From: Dryomyza anilis
Taxonomy: Eukaryota > Arthropoda > Insecta > Diptera > Dryomyzidae
DNA length: 64,000 nt
Direction of reading: 5' to 3'
Assembly: GCA_951804985.1 (NCBI GenBank)
Contig: OX638133.1
Location: 25,264,963-25,328,962, forward strand
This document shows, in pieces, positions 1 to 11,862 of this stretch; the first letter of the stretch is position 1, and every line of letters begins with the position of its first letter. Made by a program: the position numbers and the translations under genes. Below the pieces are notes generated by a model. It saw only the letters and a program-made list of their open reading frames with translations, ran no database searches and was not told the origin of the DNA.

Positions 1-1080
1 GAGAAATAAAAAAGTGGTATGCAATATAAAAAAAAGAAGATCTTAATTACAACGTGTTTTAATGTAAAAATATGTTGTAGTCATTTCTAAGAGTTCCATA
101 TTTTGCAGTTGCGTTGAAGAGAAACATTTCAAGTAAAAGTGTTGCCAGCCACTTGAATGCGAGTGAAATCCAGTTGCTTCGAATATAGCGCAGCAAAAGG
201 TCAAGAAAAGCATAGCTTTTAAATTTTTATAAGGTATATAAAATGTAATTTATTAAATTTTCATTTAAAAACAAAAATACTTAAAGAATTACAAAAAATA
301 ACTATGAATTATTTGTCTATACTTCAAGTTTGTCGACTTTCTTAAATGGCAACATTGCAAAATTTATGAATATTTTTTACTATTTTTTGGTAAACAAAGG
401 TAAGCCGATATTATTTTTTATTTAAAATATTTATTATGAATTTCATTTTATATCAAATTTTACTTTCAAATGTAAACGAATTTGTTTTGTTTTATTTAAA
501 TTGTTTTTCATTTTCTTTTTTGGCAATTTTAATTGGCAATTTACAAAGGCTTTTAGTTTTCTATTCGAAGTAAATATATTTTTCAGATATATTTTTCATT
601 TTATGTCGATTTTACTTATACAGCATTTACAGCATTACCACATTTAGTTTTGCTCAAATTATTTCTTGCCTTTTCATATCCTGTTTATAGAAATGTTACT
701 GGTGAACGAACACATTTTACGTACGATAAACGATAACGACACTTTGGCACGTTTATGGAATATTAATTATTTACAGCTCCAATGTAGAAAAGCAAACGTT
801 ATGGGTTATGTACACAAAATTATAAAGGAAATGTGCACGTTGTTGTAATCATTTTAATAATGTGTACAAATAAATAAATAAATAAGTAAATAAATAAAAT
901 ACAAAATATGCAATTGTGACTCAACATTCCTACAATGTGCAACGAGATCAATAGAGAAATATGAATTAAATTTTAGAGTAGATGAAAAATAATAAATAAT
1001 ACCTAATATAAAAAACAGAAATGTATGTATAATATTTTTTTCAATTAACAATCGTGATTTAAACTTTGTTTTTGAGTCAT
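1..1080. other. AT-rich intergenic stretch, no gene seen
   Basis: I see only A/T-rich DNA with short homopolymers and a small TAAA-type microsatellite near 868-896. Two short ORFs here (666-848 plus, 854-1051 minus) have low-complexity composition and resemble no family I know, so I do not call them genes. Confidence 0.6.
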
Positions 1081-1084
1081 AAAT

Positions 1085-1605
1085 TTAAGACATATCGTCA
1101 CTGTCATGCCAAAGGGGCGTAATTTTTAATATTTGCGTTTTTTACATTTTTGTATGTAGTTTTTCCTCAAGTATACTGTGCCAAAATCGTGTGTGGTTTT
1201 GTTACATATTTCCAGACACAAAAGACAAAACCAAAAGGGCAAATTCGAAAAATTGAAAAATGTTGTCATGCCAAAAGGGCGAATCTTTTCGTTTTTTTGC
1301 CATAACTTTTTATTAGTATAAGATAAAATAGTGATTTAAAGGCATTAATTGTTTGTTTTGAAAGTACCTATCAAGTACCTATCATCCTTATTTTCAAATA
1401 TTTTTTTTTTGAATTTTTATCATTTGCAAGAATTTTTTTAATTTGTTGCCAATCAATAGGTGCTTTAAAAACAAACAATTAATGCCTTTACATCACTATT
1501 TTATCTTGAGCAAATAAAGAGTTATTGGAAAAAAATTAAAAGATTAGCCCTTTTGGCATGACAAGATTTTCAAATTTTCCAATTTCTTTGTTTTTTTTTT
1601 TTTGC
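1085..1605 (+). repeat. Foldback repeat, copy 1 (CCAAAAGGGCGAAT family)
   Basis: A unique tail of about 170 bp is followed by a long imperfect palindrome. The left arm (about 1256-1395) carries GCCAAAAGGGCGAATC, then AGATAAAATAGTGAT, then GGCATTAATTGTTTG. The right arm (about 1455-1600) has the same words in reverse complement and reverse order. The same tail-plus-palindrome recurs reverse-complemented at 61515-62062. The shared structure implies a non-autonomous foldback or MITE-like element. I find no transposase and cannot fix the exact termini or target duplication. Confidence 0.7.
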
Positions 1606-1739
1606 TATAACTCTTTATGAAATATGTTTCTAAGGGCCGTTTTCACAATATTCAGTTAAGTGTTTCAATTTCATATATTCTATGAGTAACTTTAAGTTAA
1701 AAATAAAATTCGTCCGATTACCTTCAGCTGTATAATAAG

Positions 1740-2323
1740 CTAGCAGAGCCACAAAAGCCGTTAGGGTTTGGGCAACCTGCAGAAGATGTATTGGTCCTAC
1801 ATGGGGACTTCGACCAAAGATGATCCACTGGATTTTCACCAGCGTTGTAGACAGACGTTGTAGACAGACAGATTCACATATGCGTCACTTGTATGGTGGA
1901 CAGCTTTGGGACGAAAATGTAACATCAAACCACTCGAGAAAGTGCAACGGGCGTGTTGTCTCGGCATTTCAGGTGCGATGTCTACCACTTCGACCAAAGC
2001 AATTGAGACTATTCTAAACATACGCTCAATACAAATTCATGTTAAATATGAGGCCGCGGTCGCAGCGGCTCGACTAAACATCCTTGGGGGATGGCTCAAT
2101 TCCGAGACATTAACCAATCACCAAACCATAATTAACTCAATTCCTAATACTGTTTCTACAGGTAATTGGAACTGCGACCGCATCCCGGAGGAAACCAATC
2201 ATACCGCCGCAAAGTTCGTTTTCCCGACTAGGGAGGAATGGGACAACGGTCAGGTACTGTCTAGCAATTCGGGGATCCACCTCTACACTGACGGATCAAA
2301 ACTAAACGGTCACACTGGAGCGG

Positions 2324-2325
<2 letters not shown>
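1740..2325 (+). pseudogene. R1/I-group LINE fragment: RT C-terminal region and start of RNase H
   Basis: This is a decayed piece of non-LTR retrotransposon ORF2. The translation shows the thumb/connection region (WWTALGRKCN, then KVQRACCLGISGAM), which in RNase H-bearing insect LINEs precedes the RNase H domain. It then reaches LYTDGSK at about 2282, the first acidic motif of RNase H. A 13-nt tandem duplication (gttgtagacagac, about 1843-1868) shifts the frame between the upstream part (GLRPKMIHWIF) and the rest. Coding stops at 2325, where the poly-T end of the minus-strand LINE begins. A continuation of the domain is found at 5757-6602. Endonuclease and RT palm are absent. The exact clade is uncertain. 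Confidence 0.75.
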
Positions 2326-2359
<34 letters not shown>

Positions 2360-5340
2360 TAACCAACGCTCAGGGGATGCCCCCTATTCATGCAAAGCAC
2401 AGTGTTGATCGTAAGAAGGGATGATAGGTTAAAAGGAGGGAGGAAAGATAGAGTAGTGTCGGTGAATGTTTGTTTTGAACTTGCCAATATCAAAAATGCC
2501 CGAAAAACGTACGCAGGGAGATTGTTCCACAAACGAATCGTGCGACTGAAGAACGAATTCTCTCTATAATGCGTGGTTCTGTTGAGAGCTGAGTCGACTA
2601 CGAAGGGGTGGGCTTGGTTTGACGCCCGAGTAGAACGAGAGAACACACGACCTGGTGGAATCAGGCCATGTATTTCCCTCGAACACTTGCCGTTGTAATA
2701 CCTATAAAACAGGCTTACACACCCAACGGTCCTTCGGTGCTCAAGAGAACCAATAGACGATGAAATATTTTCATCCCCTATTAAATATATCGCACGTTGT
2801 TGGATTCGGTCCAGGAACTCCAAGGAGGATTTTGAGGAACCTGCCCAAATGTGCGAATTGAATTCCATTTTAGGCCGTATATAGGTAATGTAGACAGTGC
2901 GTAAGTCAGCAGGAGTGAAGTATGTTTTACACCGTTTTAAAAAACCGAGGCACTTGGCCGCTTCTTTCGACACGTTAAATATGTGGTCATTCCAACGGAG
3001 ATCACATTGAATTGATATGCCCAGAACGTCAAGAGCAGCTGACTGCGCAATATCCACAGCACCCATATTGAGGGGAGGGAGGGGTGAATCTCCAAAGAGT
3101 TTGGGCGCTTGTTGAACGAATATGAATGACAAATGTTACTGTCATCTGCAAAGGAATGAATTGGGTTCTGGGTCAATGACAGAAGGTCATTGATAAATAC
3201 CAGAAATAGGGACGGGGATAGGACGGAACCCTGCGGAACTCCAGAATTGATGAAATGTTGTTCTGAAAGAACACCATCCATCGCAACTCGTATTGAACGA
3301 CCCTGGAGAAAACTCGATATCCATCGAGTAAAAGATGCACCGACACCATATGCAATTAGTTTTGAAACGAGGGCTTTATGCCACACTCGATCAAAAGCCT
3401 TGGAAATATCGAGAGCAACAGCCTTGCTCTCCCCGAAAAGGTGAACACAATTATTCCACTTTTCGGAGAGGACCGCCATCAAGTCACCTGTGGATCTGGT
3501 CCTACGGAAACCGTATTGTCGGTCACTGAGCAATTCGTTGTGCTCAAGATAGTTCACAAGGTGGAAGTTAATTACGCTCTCCATTACCTTGGAGAGTGCA
3601 GAGCATATTGCAATGGGTCGGTAATTGGCAGGGTTCGTGGCCTCGCCCTTTTTCGGAACTGGCTGGACATTGGCAACCTTCCAACAAGATGGAAAAACTC
3701 CTGTCGTGTAGGAGATGTTGAAAAGGTTACGCAACGGACAAGCCAGCGTTGACGCGCACTTCTTCAACACATGGGCAGATATGCCATCTGGCCCAGAGGC
3801 TTTGTTAATGTTGAGGTTCGCTAAAACCTTTTTGACTGCCCGAGTTCGAAAATGTATCTCCGGCATTGCAGAAGAAACAAAATCGACGACAGGCAGTGGT
3901 TGATTACTATCTGGGAGCGTTGAATTATTTGCAAATAATTCTGCCAAGAGATTAGCTTTATCAACCGGGTCAGTGAAGGTCTGGCCATTCATACTAAGAG
4001 TTGGAGTAGACGATGTCGTCTGATTCTTCACCCTTTTTACAAATGACCAGAAATTTTTACTACCCCTGTGATAGAGTAGGACCTTTTTGCGCGCGTTTTG
4101 TTCGTGAAGAAACTTTTCGCGCAAGATCACGGCATTACAGCGATTCCTAGCCTGTATACGAAGTCTTTCAGTATCAGCATTCTTGTTAGAACGCCAAGTC
4201 TGAAAGGCTTCCTCTTTCGACCTGACTGCAATCCTGCAAGTCTCATTAAACCAAGAGTGGTCCTTGGGTTTAATGCTAATCTTTTTAGAAGGTATGAAGG
4301 ACCGCATACCTAATAAAATAATATTTTGTACCATTAAAGCCGCGGCATTTATGTCTCTGTCTGCGAAACACAATTTCCAATTAAAGTTGCGAAAAAAATC
4401 ATTTAACGCAACCCAATTTGCTTTTTCGTAAAGCCATACAGTCCTCTTCGGGGCTTTAATCGAAGAGGCGCGTAAACTAGAATACGAAAACTCAGCGGAA
4501 ACAGTACAGTGGTCGGAGTTACCAAGAGGTACAAGGACTTTTACATCATATTTTTCATGATGTGAAGTCAGAAAAAGGTCTAGGACTTTTGGGCTTTGCC
4601 CGCCGACGCGTGGAATATACGTCGGCTCCTTCACCATTTGAGTGAGTTGGTTGCACTCGGCAAAAAGCTCAACATAACAACCCTCCTGTGTTGATAGACC
4701 CGAGTGGCTCAACCAAGTGGCGTTGTGCACATTAAAATCGCCCGCAACAACAATTTCACTGCCTGGAAATTGTTCCAATATATTTGAGATCGAATCAGAT
4801 AAGGCATCCAGCTTATTACAGGTGGAAACCCTATCTAAATTCGGACTCCTATAAAGAAAGCACAAGTGCATGATGTGTAATTGAATTTTGAATTTAACCC
4901 AAATTGTATTAAATTCGCTATCCGACACACTATGTTGTTGCTGCAGTTGATACACAACGTCACTCCGAATAAATAAAGCGAGACCCCTATGGGCAGAAAA
5001 TAATGGCACTAAGTGATACCCAGGTATCTGAAAATCCAGTGGATCTGCATCCTCACTAACCTGGGTCTCACCCAGTGCCATTATTTGTGGCCTATTAACG
5101 GACACATACGCATATATAGAGAAGAAATTCGTTCTCAGCCCACGAATGTTGCAAAAATCTATGCGAAATTTTTGCGACATTTTTCTACTGGGCAAATTCA
5201 AACCAAACATACATACTACCAGCGCGCTGCAGTTGACACAAACAAATGAGAGCGCAAGCCAAGCCGTGGTGAGTGTTATGCCTTCACCACGGCGTAGATC
5301 GCGCACTCACTGCAGTATCAACTGAGTATGCTAGTAGCGT
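2326..5340 (-). mobile_element. Jockey/CR1-like non-LTR retrotransposon inserted in the minus orientation
   Basis: The element's poly(A) tail appears as a 28-nt T run at 2326-2353 on the plus strand. Reading leftwards from about 5180 are the ORF2 endonuclease, reverse transcriptase and 3' region. It splits an RNase H-bearing LINE of the opposite orientation. I see no ORF1, so it is probably 5'-truncated; the 5' boundary is uncertain and may lie anywhere from about 5310 to 5690. I found no target-site duplication. Fragments of the same family lie at 38603-38842, 42453-43033 and 51341-52416. Confidence 0.8.
2359..5306 (-). pseudogene. APE endonuclease / reverse transcriptase ORF2, frameshifted
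   Basis: The protein would nick target DNA and reverse-transcribe the element RNA. The longest frame (2937-5306) holds an AP-endonuclease domain with IDFCNIRGL, ALGETQV, VVAGDFNVHN and SDHCTV. RT follows, with KASGPDGI, NYRPIAI, QYGFRR, ALDISKAFDRVWH, GVPQGSVLSP and the catalytic FADD at 3141-3152. I prefer the methionine at about 5180 (MSQKFRIDFCNI), because residues upstream of it are not endonuclease-like. After FADD the frame is lost. The thumb region continues in another frame (2359-3132: LRWNDHIF, YIRPKMEFNSHIWAG, LEHRRTVGCVSLFYRYYNG). The stretch between FADD and the thumb looks about 40 residues short, so I infer an internal deletion plus frameshift. No RNase H is present. Clade assignment within jockey/CR1/L2 is open. 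Confidence 0.82.
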
Positions 5341-5756
5341 GGAGTAGGATGAGGGAGGGAGGGAATACGACAACAAACCTGTGCAATTGCAGCAAAGAGC
5401 ATAGAAAAGCCCTTTGCGTTGGCAATTGTAAATAACAGCGAGTGCAGCAACTCAGCAGACAGCAGGCAGCGCGAAACCGGTTCTGTTTATTTGTTGTTGT
5501 TATTGTAGATAGTTAGTTGTTTTATTTTAAATTATTGCTGTTTATTTGTTTATTTTAATTTGTATTTTATAAATGTTGAGATTGAACGTATAATTATTGT
5601 TTTTGAATTTTGGCATTGTTGGACGGCCACATTAAGCACAATTTTGACACACAAATTAGACTAAAAAAAAAAAAAAAACGACGGACGGAACACGTTAAAA
5701 AGACAAGAGGCGGCACGACACGTCCGTCCCCCATAAGTGCGTTGACGCTACTCCAA
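5341..5756. other. Flank of uncertain origin between two LINE parts
   Basis: The stretch holds GTT-rich simple sequence, a 17-A run near 5663-5679 and GC-rich bits. It could be the 5' UTR of the minus-strand LINE or filler from a rearrangement. The 40 or so RNase H residues expected between the two halves of the split plus-strand LINE are not here. Confidence 0.4.
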
Positions 5757-6602
5757 CAATGTAAAGAGGCCCTTGCTGATCTCTTACTTGTTAACACTGT
5801 GGACATTATCTGGGTCCCAGGACACAATCTCAGTCATAACCGGCAGACCTTTCCAATTTATAAAAAACGAGATGAGCTCATGGGCTTATCGACTTCACAA
5901 AAAATCATGGGCAACTAAATGGCTATGGGGCCCTCCGAACAAATCCAAAACAAGGGGCTAAATTTATACAAAGCACTCACTGTGTAGACAAGTGTATTAA
6001 AGTTTTCTCAGACAGCCAAGCTGCCATTAGAGCTTTATCCACGGACAACGTGAAATCCAGAGTGGTTCTACAATGTAAAGAGGCCCTTGCTGATCTCTTA
6101 CTTGTTAACACTGTGGACATTATCTGGGTTCCAGGACACAATCTCAGTCATAACCGGCAGACCTTTCCAATTTCTAAAAAACGAGATGAGCTCATGGGCT
6201 TATCGACTTCACAAAAAATCATGGGCAACTAAATGGCTATGGGGCCCTCCGAACAAATCCAAAACAAACAAAATTCTAACGCTTAATAAAAAGGAGTTAA
6301 AACAATACACAGGCATCCTCACGGGCCATAATGAGCTAAGAGGTCATCTTTTCAAATTGGGAAGAGTCGACTCTTACTTCTGCAAGGCCTGTGAGGAAGA
6401 GACAAAGACGCTTGAACTCTACTTGTGTCACTGCCCGGCATTTGCCAGACTTATTTTCATCCACTTTGGAGCTCCGCTTATTTCATCATTGAAACAACTG
6501 GGAAACTTGGACTGGAAAGTACTAAGAAAATTTGTCAAATCCACTGAATACAGCAACATTTTTTGTTGTTGTAATAAGTTTTTTTATTACTATTTAGCAT
6601 GA
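5757..6602 (+). pseudogene. R1/I-group LINE fragment: RNase H C-terminus and zinc-finger tail, partly duplicated
   Basis: From 5969 the frame reads CVDKCIKVFSDSQAAIRAL and then VDIIWVPGHN, the second acidic and histidine motifs of RNase H. A frame change follows. The second frame (6087-6602) then carries ILTGHNELRGHLFKLGR and a Cys/His cluster (FCKACEEETKTLELYLCHCPAF), as found downstream of RNase H in R1/I-type LINEs. A 196-bp block covering WVPGHN is present twice, at 5757-5952 and 6071-6266, 314 bp apart with only a few mismatches. This is most likely the other half of the fragment at 1740-2325. Confidence 0.75.
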
Positions 6603-7360
6603 TTGATAATATTAGATACTTAAATATATTGTTTTTTTTTTTTTGTTTGAATTTTTGAACCTCGTAAAATTTTTAAAAAGTGAAAATTTCTGTATTTGTT
6701 TTTTTTCACTTTGAGTTCTAATATATCCGCGAGTTTTAAAGATATTGCGCTCTGGTTACATTTTTTTAAACACTGCATATTTTAGCTATATTTTTTAAAA
6801 AGCAATGATTCTCATACTTTTTTTATTTTCGGTGCTATGGAAGATATAAGAAAAGTCTATATTTTTCAAAATTTCGATTTTAAACATTCCTAACTTCTGT
6901 CAGTTAAAAGCAGTTAAGCCTAAACTTACTTTAAGTTATAACTAAATGAATACCCTTTTACCCATACCCACTCTTAATGCCAAGACGTTGCGATCCTTTC
7001 CGTTATAGCGTAAAAGCTGAATTAAGTCAAAATTTTTAAATTTGAACGTTATCCACCAAAAACCTTCAAATATTTTTAAGTTGAAATATATTTTTACATA
7101 CAAAAACATGAATACCCTTTTACAATATAGCCATTTTTACTACCGAATAGTGCGGACCTGAGCGATAGAGGCGTTATAGCTGAAATAAGTTTTTGACTTT
7201 ACTTTGACTTTGAACGTTCATAATTCAAAAGCTTTAAAAGTCTATAAGACGAAATTTATTTTAACTTATAGCTGAATGAATATTCTTTCAGCTGATACCA
7301 AATCTTATTGACAAATAGTATTAAACCTGGTCGCTGGACCCCCACCGCATACCCGGGTTA
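6603..7360. repeat. Diverged tandem repeat, about 165-bp period, roughly three units
   Basis: Units near 6890-7050, 7050-7210 and 7210-7340 share an ordered set of words. These are a T/A-rich opening, a GAATACCCTTTTAC-like core (6949, 7109, and GAATATTCTTTCAG near 7266), then a CGTTATAGC-like end. Divergence is high. There is no ORF of interest. Sequence from 6603 to about 6880 is plain AT-rich. Confidence 0.5.
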
Positions 7361-7667
7361 AAGGTCTGACAATACTAGAAGTAAATTTTCAAAGCGCATA
7401 ATCGGGCACTGTATATATATTTTTTTGTTGGTTGTTATAACCCGACTAGTTTCAAGACCTATATGATTAGGTCATGTTCATGTTTAACCTATTAGGGTAA
7501 ATTTCTAATAGGCAAGTGGGTTAATAGGGAAAAATCACTATAAAATTTGTTTCAATTGAGAAATTGGTATTTTTAAGGAATCTTTCTATGTAAAAAAAGA
7601 AAATATGTTAATTGTAGGAATTTATGCAACTTTTGTGATTTTTAATGTGCAACACAGTATGCCATTC

Positions 7668-8042
7668 CTTTCGATATCGTTACGAGATCAATGCGAGTAG
7701 ATGGAAAAATCACACGATATCGGACCCGTTCCCGTAACGATTTCGAGCGTCAAATTGGACCTATATGGTAGATAACGAAACGTTTTGTCGGAGTTTTATC
7801 GATACTAGAAATTTTTCTAAATCGGAGCGATATGGAAGAAAAAATTGTCAAAGTTCGAGATTGCTGCGACAAATATTACGATATCGATAAATGTTTAAAT
7901 ATCGTATCGTGGTCGAAGAATTTGAATGTACGAACATTTTTAAAAATTAGAATCGGGAAAGTAACGAGATTGAAGTATTTTTATCGAAGTTATTCGAGAT
8001 AGCTTCGAGACATCGAAGGACTCTGAGACATGGCAGACTGGG
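7668..8042 (+). mobile_element. GATATC-rich MITE-like repeat, copy 1
   Basis: The repeat begins TTTCGATATCGTTACGAGATCAATGCGAG, shown here only in part (cgatatcgttacgagatc). It runs through AGCGTCAAATTGG and GTCGGAGTTTTATCG and ends GAGACATGGCAGACTGG. The same ordered words recur at 38062-38458 and 38459-38945 (both minus), 40195-40480 and 46700-47500. Length is about 370-410 bp. It is non-coding, so presumably non-autonomous. Its superfamily is unknown. Confidence 0.65.
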
Positions 8043-8588
8043 AACAAATAAATTTGTCGATCTTATTGAATGGGCGGCTTTTTAAAGATTCAGAAGTCCG
8101 AAAATTTGTGCGTAAATTCCAACTATTTTCTGTGAATAAAAACGAAACTCAGTGTATCGATGTGTGCACAATTTACATATTTCACATACATAAATTATGG
8201 AATACCAAAAATAAAATGGAGATAAAACTCTAATGATTTAACTAAAACAAAACCGAAAATGAACGAAGATAATGCCAAATAATATAGGCATGTTTTTATT
8301 GGTAAATATGCAAAACACCAACAACCACCTTTCGGCCTATTAAGAAGTTGTGGAAAAAAAATGTTATTTAAATATGAGCAAATTAAAATTACAAGGTTAT
8401 ATTTAAAATTAATAAAAAGAAATCGGAAATTATAAACAGTGATGGAAACCGTTTAATTTTTAAAACCGAAGCCGTAACGGACATATTGCATATTTATGAA
8501 ATATTTAGTTAGTAAAACTAAAAAGAAAAAATATGAAAAATATTAAAAAAATTTACACAAAGAAATTGAACCTAATTTATAGGTATAT
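8043..8588. other. AT-rich stretch, no gene seen
   Basis: The stretch is A/T-rich with no recognisable coding potential. The short ORF at 8030-8233 overlaps the end of the GATATC repeat and is not convincing. Confidence 0.5.
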
Positions 8589-8723
8589 ACACTCAAAAAA
8601 AAACTTACTATTAATAGCAAACTCTGGTGCTAAATGTTTGCAAACTTTGTGCATTTACAGCATACATTTAATTGCACTAACAAACTGTTTGCGAGGAATA
8701 TTAGTTCTGCTAGTTGACACAAG

Positions 8724-10545
8724 GCGTAAAAAAAGCGAGGCAGAAAGACGTGAGTGTGAGGAGATTGAGATGCATGGGGACAGGAATGAGGCTCGAAAAT
8801 TCTTCGAGAAAATAAGACGCCTAGCCGGAGGTTCGAAATCCGGAGCCTCTTCCTGTAAAGATGAGAACGGAAATCTAGTGACAGATATCCAGAGCACACT
8901 GAAAATATGGAGGGATCACTTCTCTAAACTGCTGACCGGTGATGATGACCTCAATTCCACCGATAGAGAAGCAAACCCGGCAACCCCAGTACTTGATGAC
9001 GACGTTGAGATTCCGCCACCCGACCATGACGAGGTCAGAACAGCCATTGCTCGGCTGAAAAACAACAAAGCCGCAGGTGCTGATGGCCTGCCTGCTGAAT
9101 TGTTTAAGACCGGAGGCGAAGAGCTAATAGAGAGCATGCACGAGCTCGTAAGCAGAATATGGTCGGATGAAAGCATGCCAAGTGACTGGAACCTCAGTGT
9201 ACTCTGCCCAATCCTTAAGAAAGGGGATCCCACTATCTGCGCCAACTACCGTGGGATCAGCCTACTCAATATCGCATACAAGGTTCTATCGAGCGTATTA
9301 TGTGAAAGACTGAAGCCCATCGTCAACAGACTGATTGGACCTTATCAGTGCGGCTTCAGACCTGGAAAGTCCACCATAGACCAGATTTTCACATTGCGCC
9401 TAATCCAGGAAAAGACCCTAGAAAAACAGATCGACACCTACCACCTATTAGTCGACTATAAAGCCGCCTTCGACACTCCGATAAGGGAACGATTATACGC
9501 CGCAATGTCTGAGTTCGGTATACCTGCGAAACTTATAAGGCTTTGCAGGATGACCCTGAGCAACACACGTTGCTCAGTGAGAATAGGAAAAGACCTCTCC
9601 GAGCCATTTCATACCGAACGAGGTTTCAGACAGGGTGACTCCCTATCGTGCGACTTTTTTAACTTATTGATGGAGAAAATAGTTCGAGCTGCCGAACTCC
9701 GTCAAAGCGGCACTATCCTCAACAAAAGTGTCATGCTGCTCGCATATGCCGACGATATTGATATCATTGGCAGGAGCACACGAGCAGTCAGCGCAGCATT
9801 CTCCAGATTGGAGAAAGAGTCGCGTCGAATGGGTCTAGCGGTGAACGAGGACAAGACGAAGTTCCTTGTGTCAACAAGCAAAAAAGAGTCCGTGCGTCTT
9901 GGACAAAAAGCTGATTTTGACACCCACAAGTTCGACATTGTGAAGGACTTCGTCTATCTGGGATCCAGCGTAAACAGCAACAACGACGTCAGCCTGGAGA
10001 TCAAACGGAGAATAACTCTTGCCAACAGGTGCTACTTTGGGCTCAGTAGGCAATTGAGAAGCAGAGCCCTCTCTCGCCGGACAAAAATAACGCTCTACAA
10101 GTCACTCATCATGCCCGTCCTACTTTATGGTGCAGAAACATGGACGCTGGCCACCACCGATGAGAGAGTACTGGGAGCGTTCGAGAGAAAGATTCTCCGT
10201 AAAATCTTTGGCCCTATCTGCTTTGCTAACGAGTATCGAATCAGGATGAACCACGAGCTGTATGAGATATTCGACGACATTGACATAGTCAAGCGCATCA
10301 AGATCCAGCGGCTTCGCTGGCTAGGTCATGTCGAACGAATGGATGAAAACACTCCAGCCAAGAAGGTGCTTGAATCGAAACTCGAAGGTGGACAGCGTAG
10401 AAGAGGGCGTCCAAATCTGCGTTGGAAAGACCAAGTTGAGGACAACCTGGCAACGCTTGGTATTTCTAACTGGCGTCAGCGCGCGCAAAGCAGATCCGAC
10501 TGGCGCGGCTTCATCTCAGCGGCCAAAACCGACCCACGGTTGTAA
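8724..10545 (+). CDS. RTE-like reverse transcriptase, N-terminally truncated
   Basis: The open frame runs without interruption to the stop at 10543-10545. Upstream codons (8533-8723) belong to flanking DNA, so the methionine at 8533 is fortuitous. RT motifs in order are LKNNKAAGADGLPAELF, NYRGISLLN, CGFRPGKST, LLVDYKAAFDT, GFRQGDSLS and catalytic YADD (tat at 9745). The carboxy region has the YKSLIMPVLLYGAETW and LRWLGHVERM motifs and a basic tail (GRPNLRWKDQVEDNL), as in RTE-type elements. The AP-endonuclease domain is absent, so it cannot be autonomous. RTE is my best clade assignment from these motifs; a tree would settle it. Confidence 0.85.
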
Positions 10546-10578
10546 GGGCCATTTAAAAAAAAAAAAAAAAAAAAAAAA
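8724..10578 (+). mobile_element. 5'-truncated RTE-like LINE with 12-bp target-site duplication
   Basis: The insertion is bounded by agttgacacaag at 8712-8723 and again at 10579-10590, a perfect 12-bp target duplication. It ends in a poly(A) run from about 10555. Together these are the signature of target-primed reverse transcription. The 5' end is truncated inside ORF2, before the RT domain, so endonuclease is missing. The reading frame is intact across the whole insert and the duplication is perfect, so it looks young. Confidence 0.88.
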
Positions 10579-11018
10579 AGTTGACACAAGATCGCGTTAG
10601 TGTCGCTAGTGTAGCTAACATGTACTAGATGGCGCCATATTGACTAGAGACATTTACACGCTGCATTTGCACGCTGCGTCTATAATTCGCAGACTCTTTT
10701 TCGACAACATTTTTATATAAAATATATATTTCTTCTACGTTATAATAATGCACGCAAACAAAAGTGAAATGTGAATGTACTGAGAGGGAAGGTAAAATAA
10801 ATATTTATAAGATAAAGAAAATTTATAATATGTAAATTAGAAGGGTATATAAAAAATTAAAAATATATATATTAAAATACAGAAAAAAATATATATATAT
10901 ATAAAATTATATTGATATGAATTCAAGTTAACAATAAAAAATTTGTTAAAACCGCAAACTTTTTTGCTATTTTAGCAACCTTTTTTGCTACTGTTGCAAT
11001 TTTTTTTATTTTGAGTGT

Positions 11019-11862
11019 AACCTATTAGAAATTGTATACGGATTATTGATTATTCAATATTTTCATTTTCATAACCAGTTAAATGAAAACATGATCATGA
11101 TTGTGTCTACCTTATTAGGGCATATTTTTACTAGGAAGTTATTGAAAATATTCACAAAAACTTATATTAATAGATAAACCAAAATAAGTACTACGAATCG
11201 TTTCGTTACATAACCTAAAACCGATGTTGTTAAACCGAGGTTCGAATTCTTTATTATGGTTTATGGCTTGCAGAATTTAAAGATAAAGGTTAACCTTTTC
11301 GGAGATTCCTGAATAGTCCTCACTAAATAACGTTTATTAAATAAATCAGTGCGAAACCACAAATTAAAGAATAATCAGAGAAATCTTTATTTTTGTCAAT
11401 TTCGGTTTCGGCTGAACAGCAAGAGATATAGAGGTTAACAAAATATATCCTTCATTAGTAATTTTTGAGAATCTGAGAAGCGTTGATACACAATTCGTTG
11501 ATACACAAGTCATCTGAAAGACTCCCAATATTCCCAATATAAGAAAAATTTGTGGACTACAAAAACAACGCAAATGTCTAATCACCATTTTCTAAAAAAA
11601 AAAAAAAATTGGACAACAAAACAACGCAATGTTCAAAACACAATTTTCAAAAAAAAAAAATTTTTTTCGAACTATTTCGAAAAATTCAATGACGTACTTC
11701 GGTGCTATATGTTAAAAAAAAGTTGGACAACAATAAAAAGCAATGGTCGAAATCACCATTTTCCAAAACATGACAACAACACCAATGTTTGAAAAATTTA
11801 ATAACAACGCAATGTTCGAAATCAACATGTTACAACAACAAATTTTTAAATTCCCCTATATA
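11019..11862. repeat. Dispersed-repeat debris and a loose tandem motif
   Basis: About 11030-11150 shares words with 7440-7510 and 31040-31110 (ATGATCATGATTGTG, TTATTAGGG). From about 11545 to 11850 a GGACAACAAAACAACGC-like unit recurs several times at roughly 80-bp spacing with A runs. No gene is evident. Confidence 0.4.

Larger units (their letters stand above)
8589..11018. mobile_element. TIR element (ACACTCAAAA termini) split by an RTE LINE
   Basis: Left end ACACTCAAAAAAAAAC at 8589 and right end TTTTATTTTGAGTGT at 11004-11018 form inverted termini. Both are followed inward by degenerate TAGCAAA-type words. TA dinucleotides flank both ends, consistent with a TA target duplication. With the RTE insertion (8724-10578) removed, the element is about 560 bp and non-coding. 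It is probably a MITE; the family is unrecognised. Confidence 0.5.

Noticed and set aside
8533..8723. N-terminal 63 codons of the 670-codon RT ORF
   Set aside because: They lie outside the target-site duplication, so they are flanking DNA fused by chance to the RTE frame.
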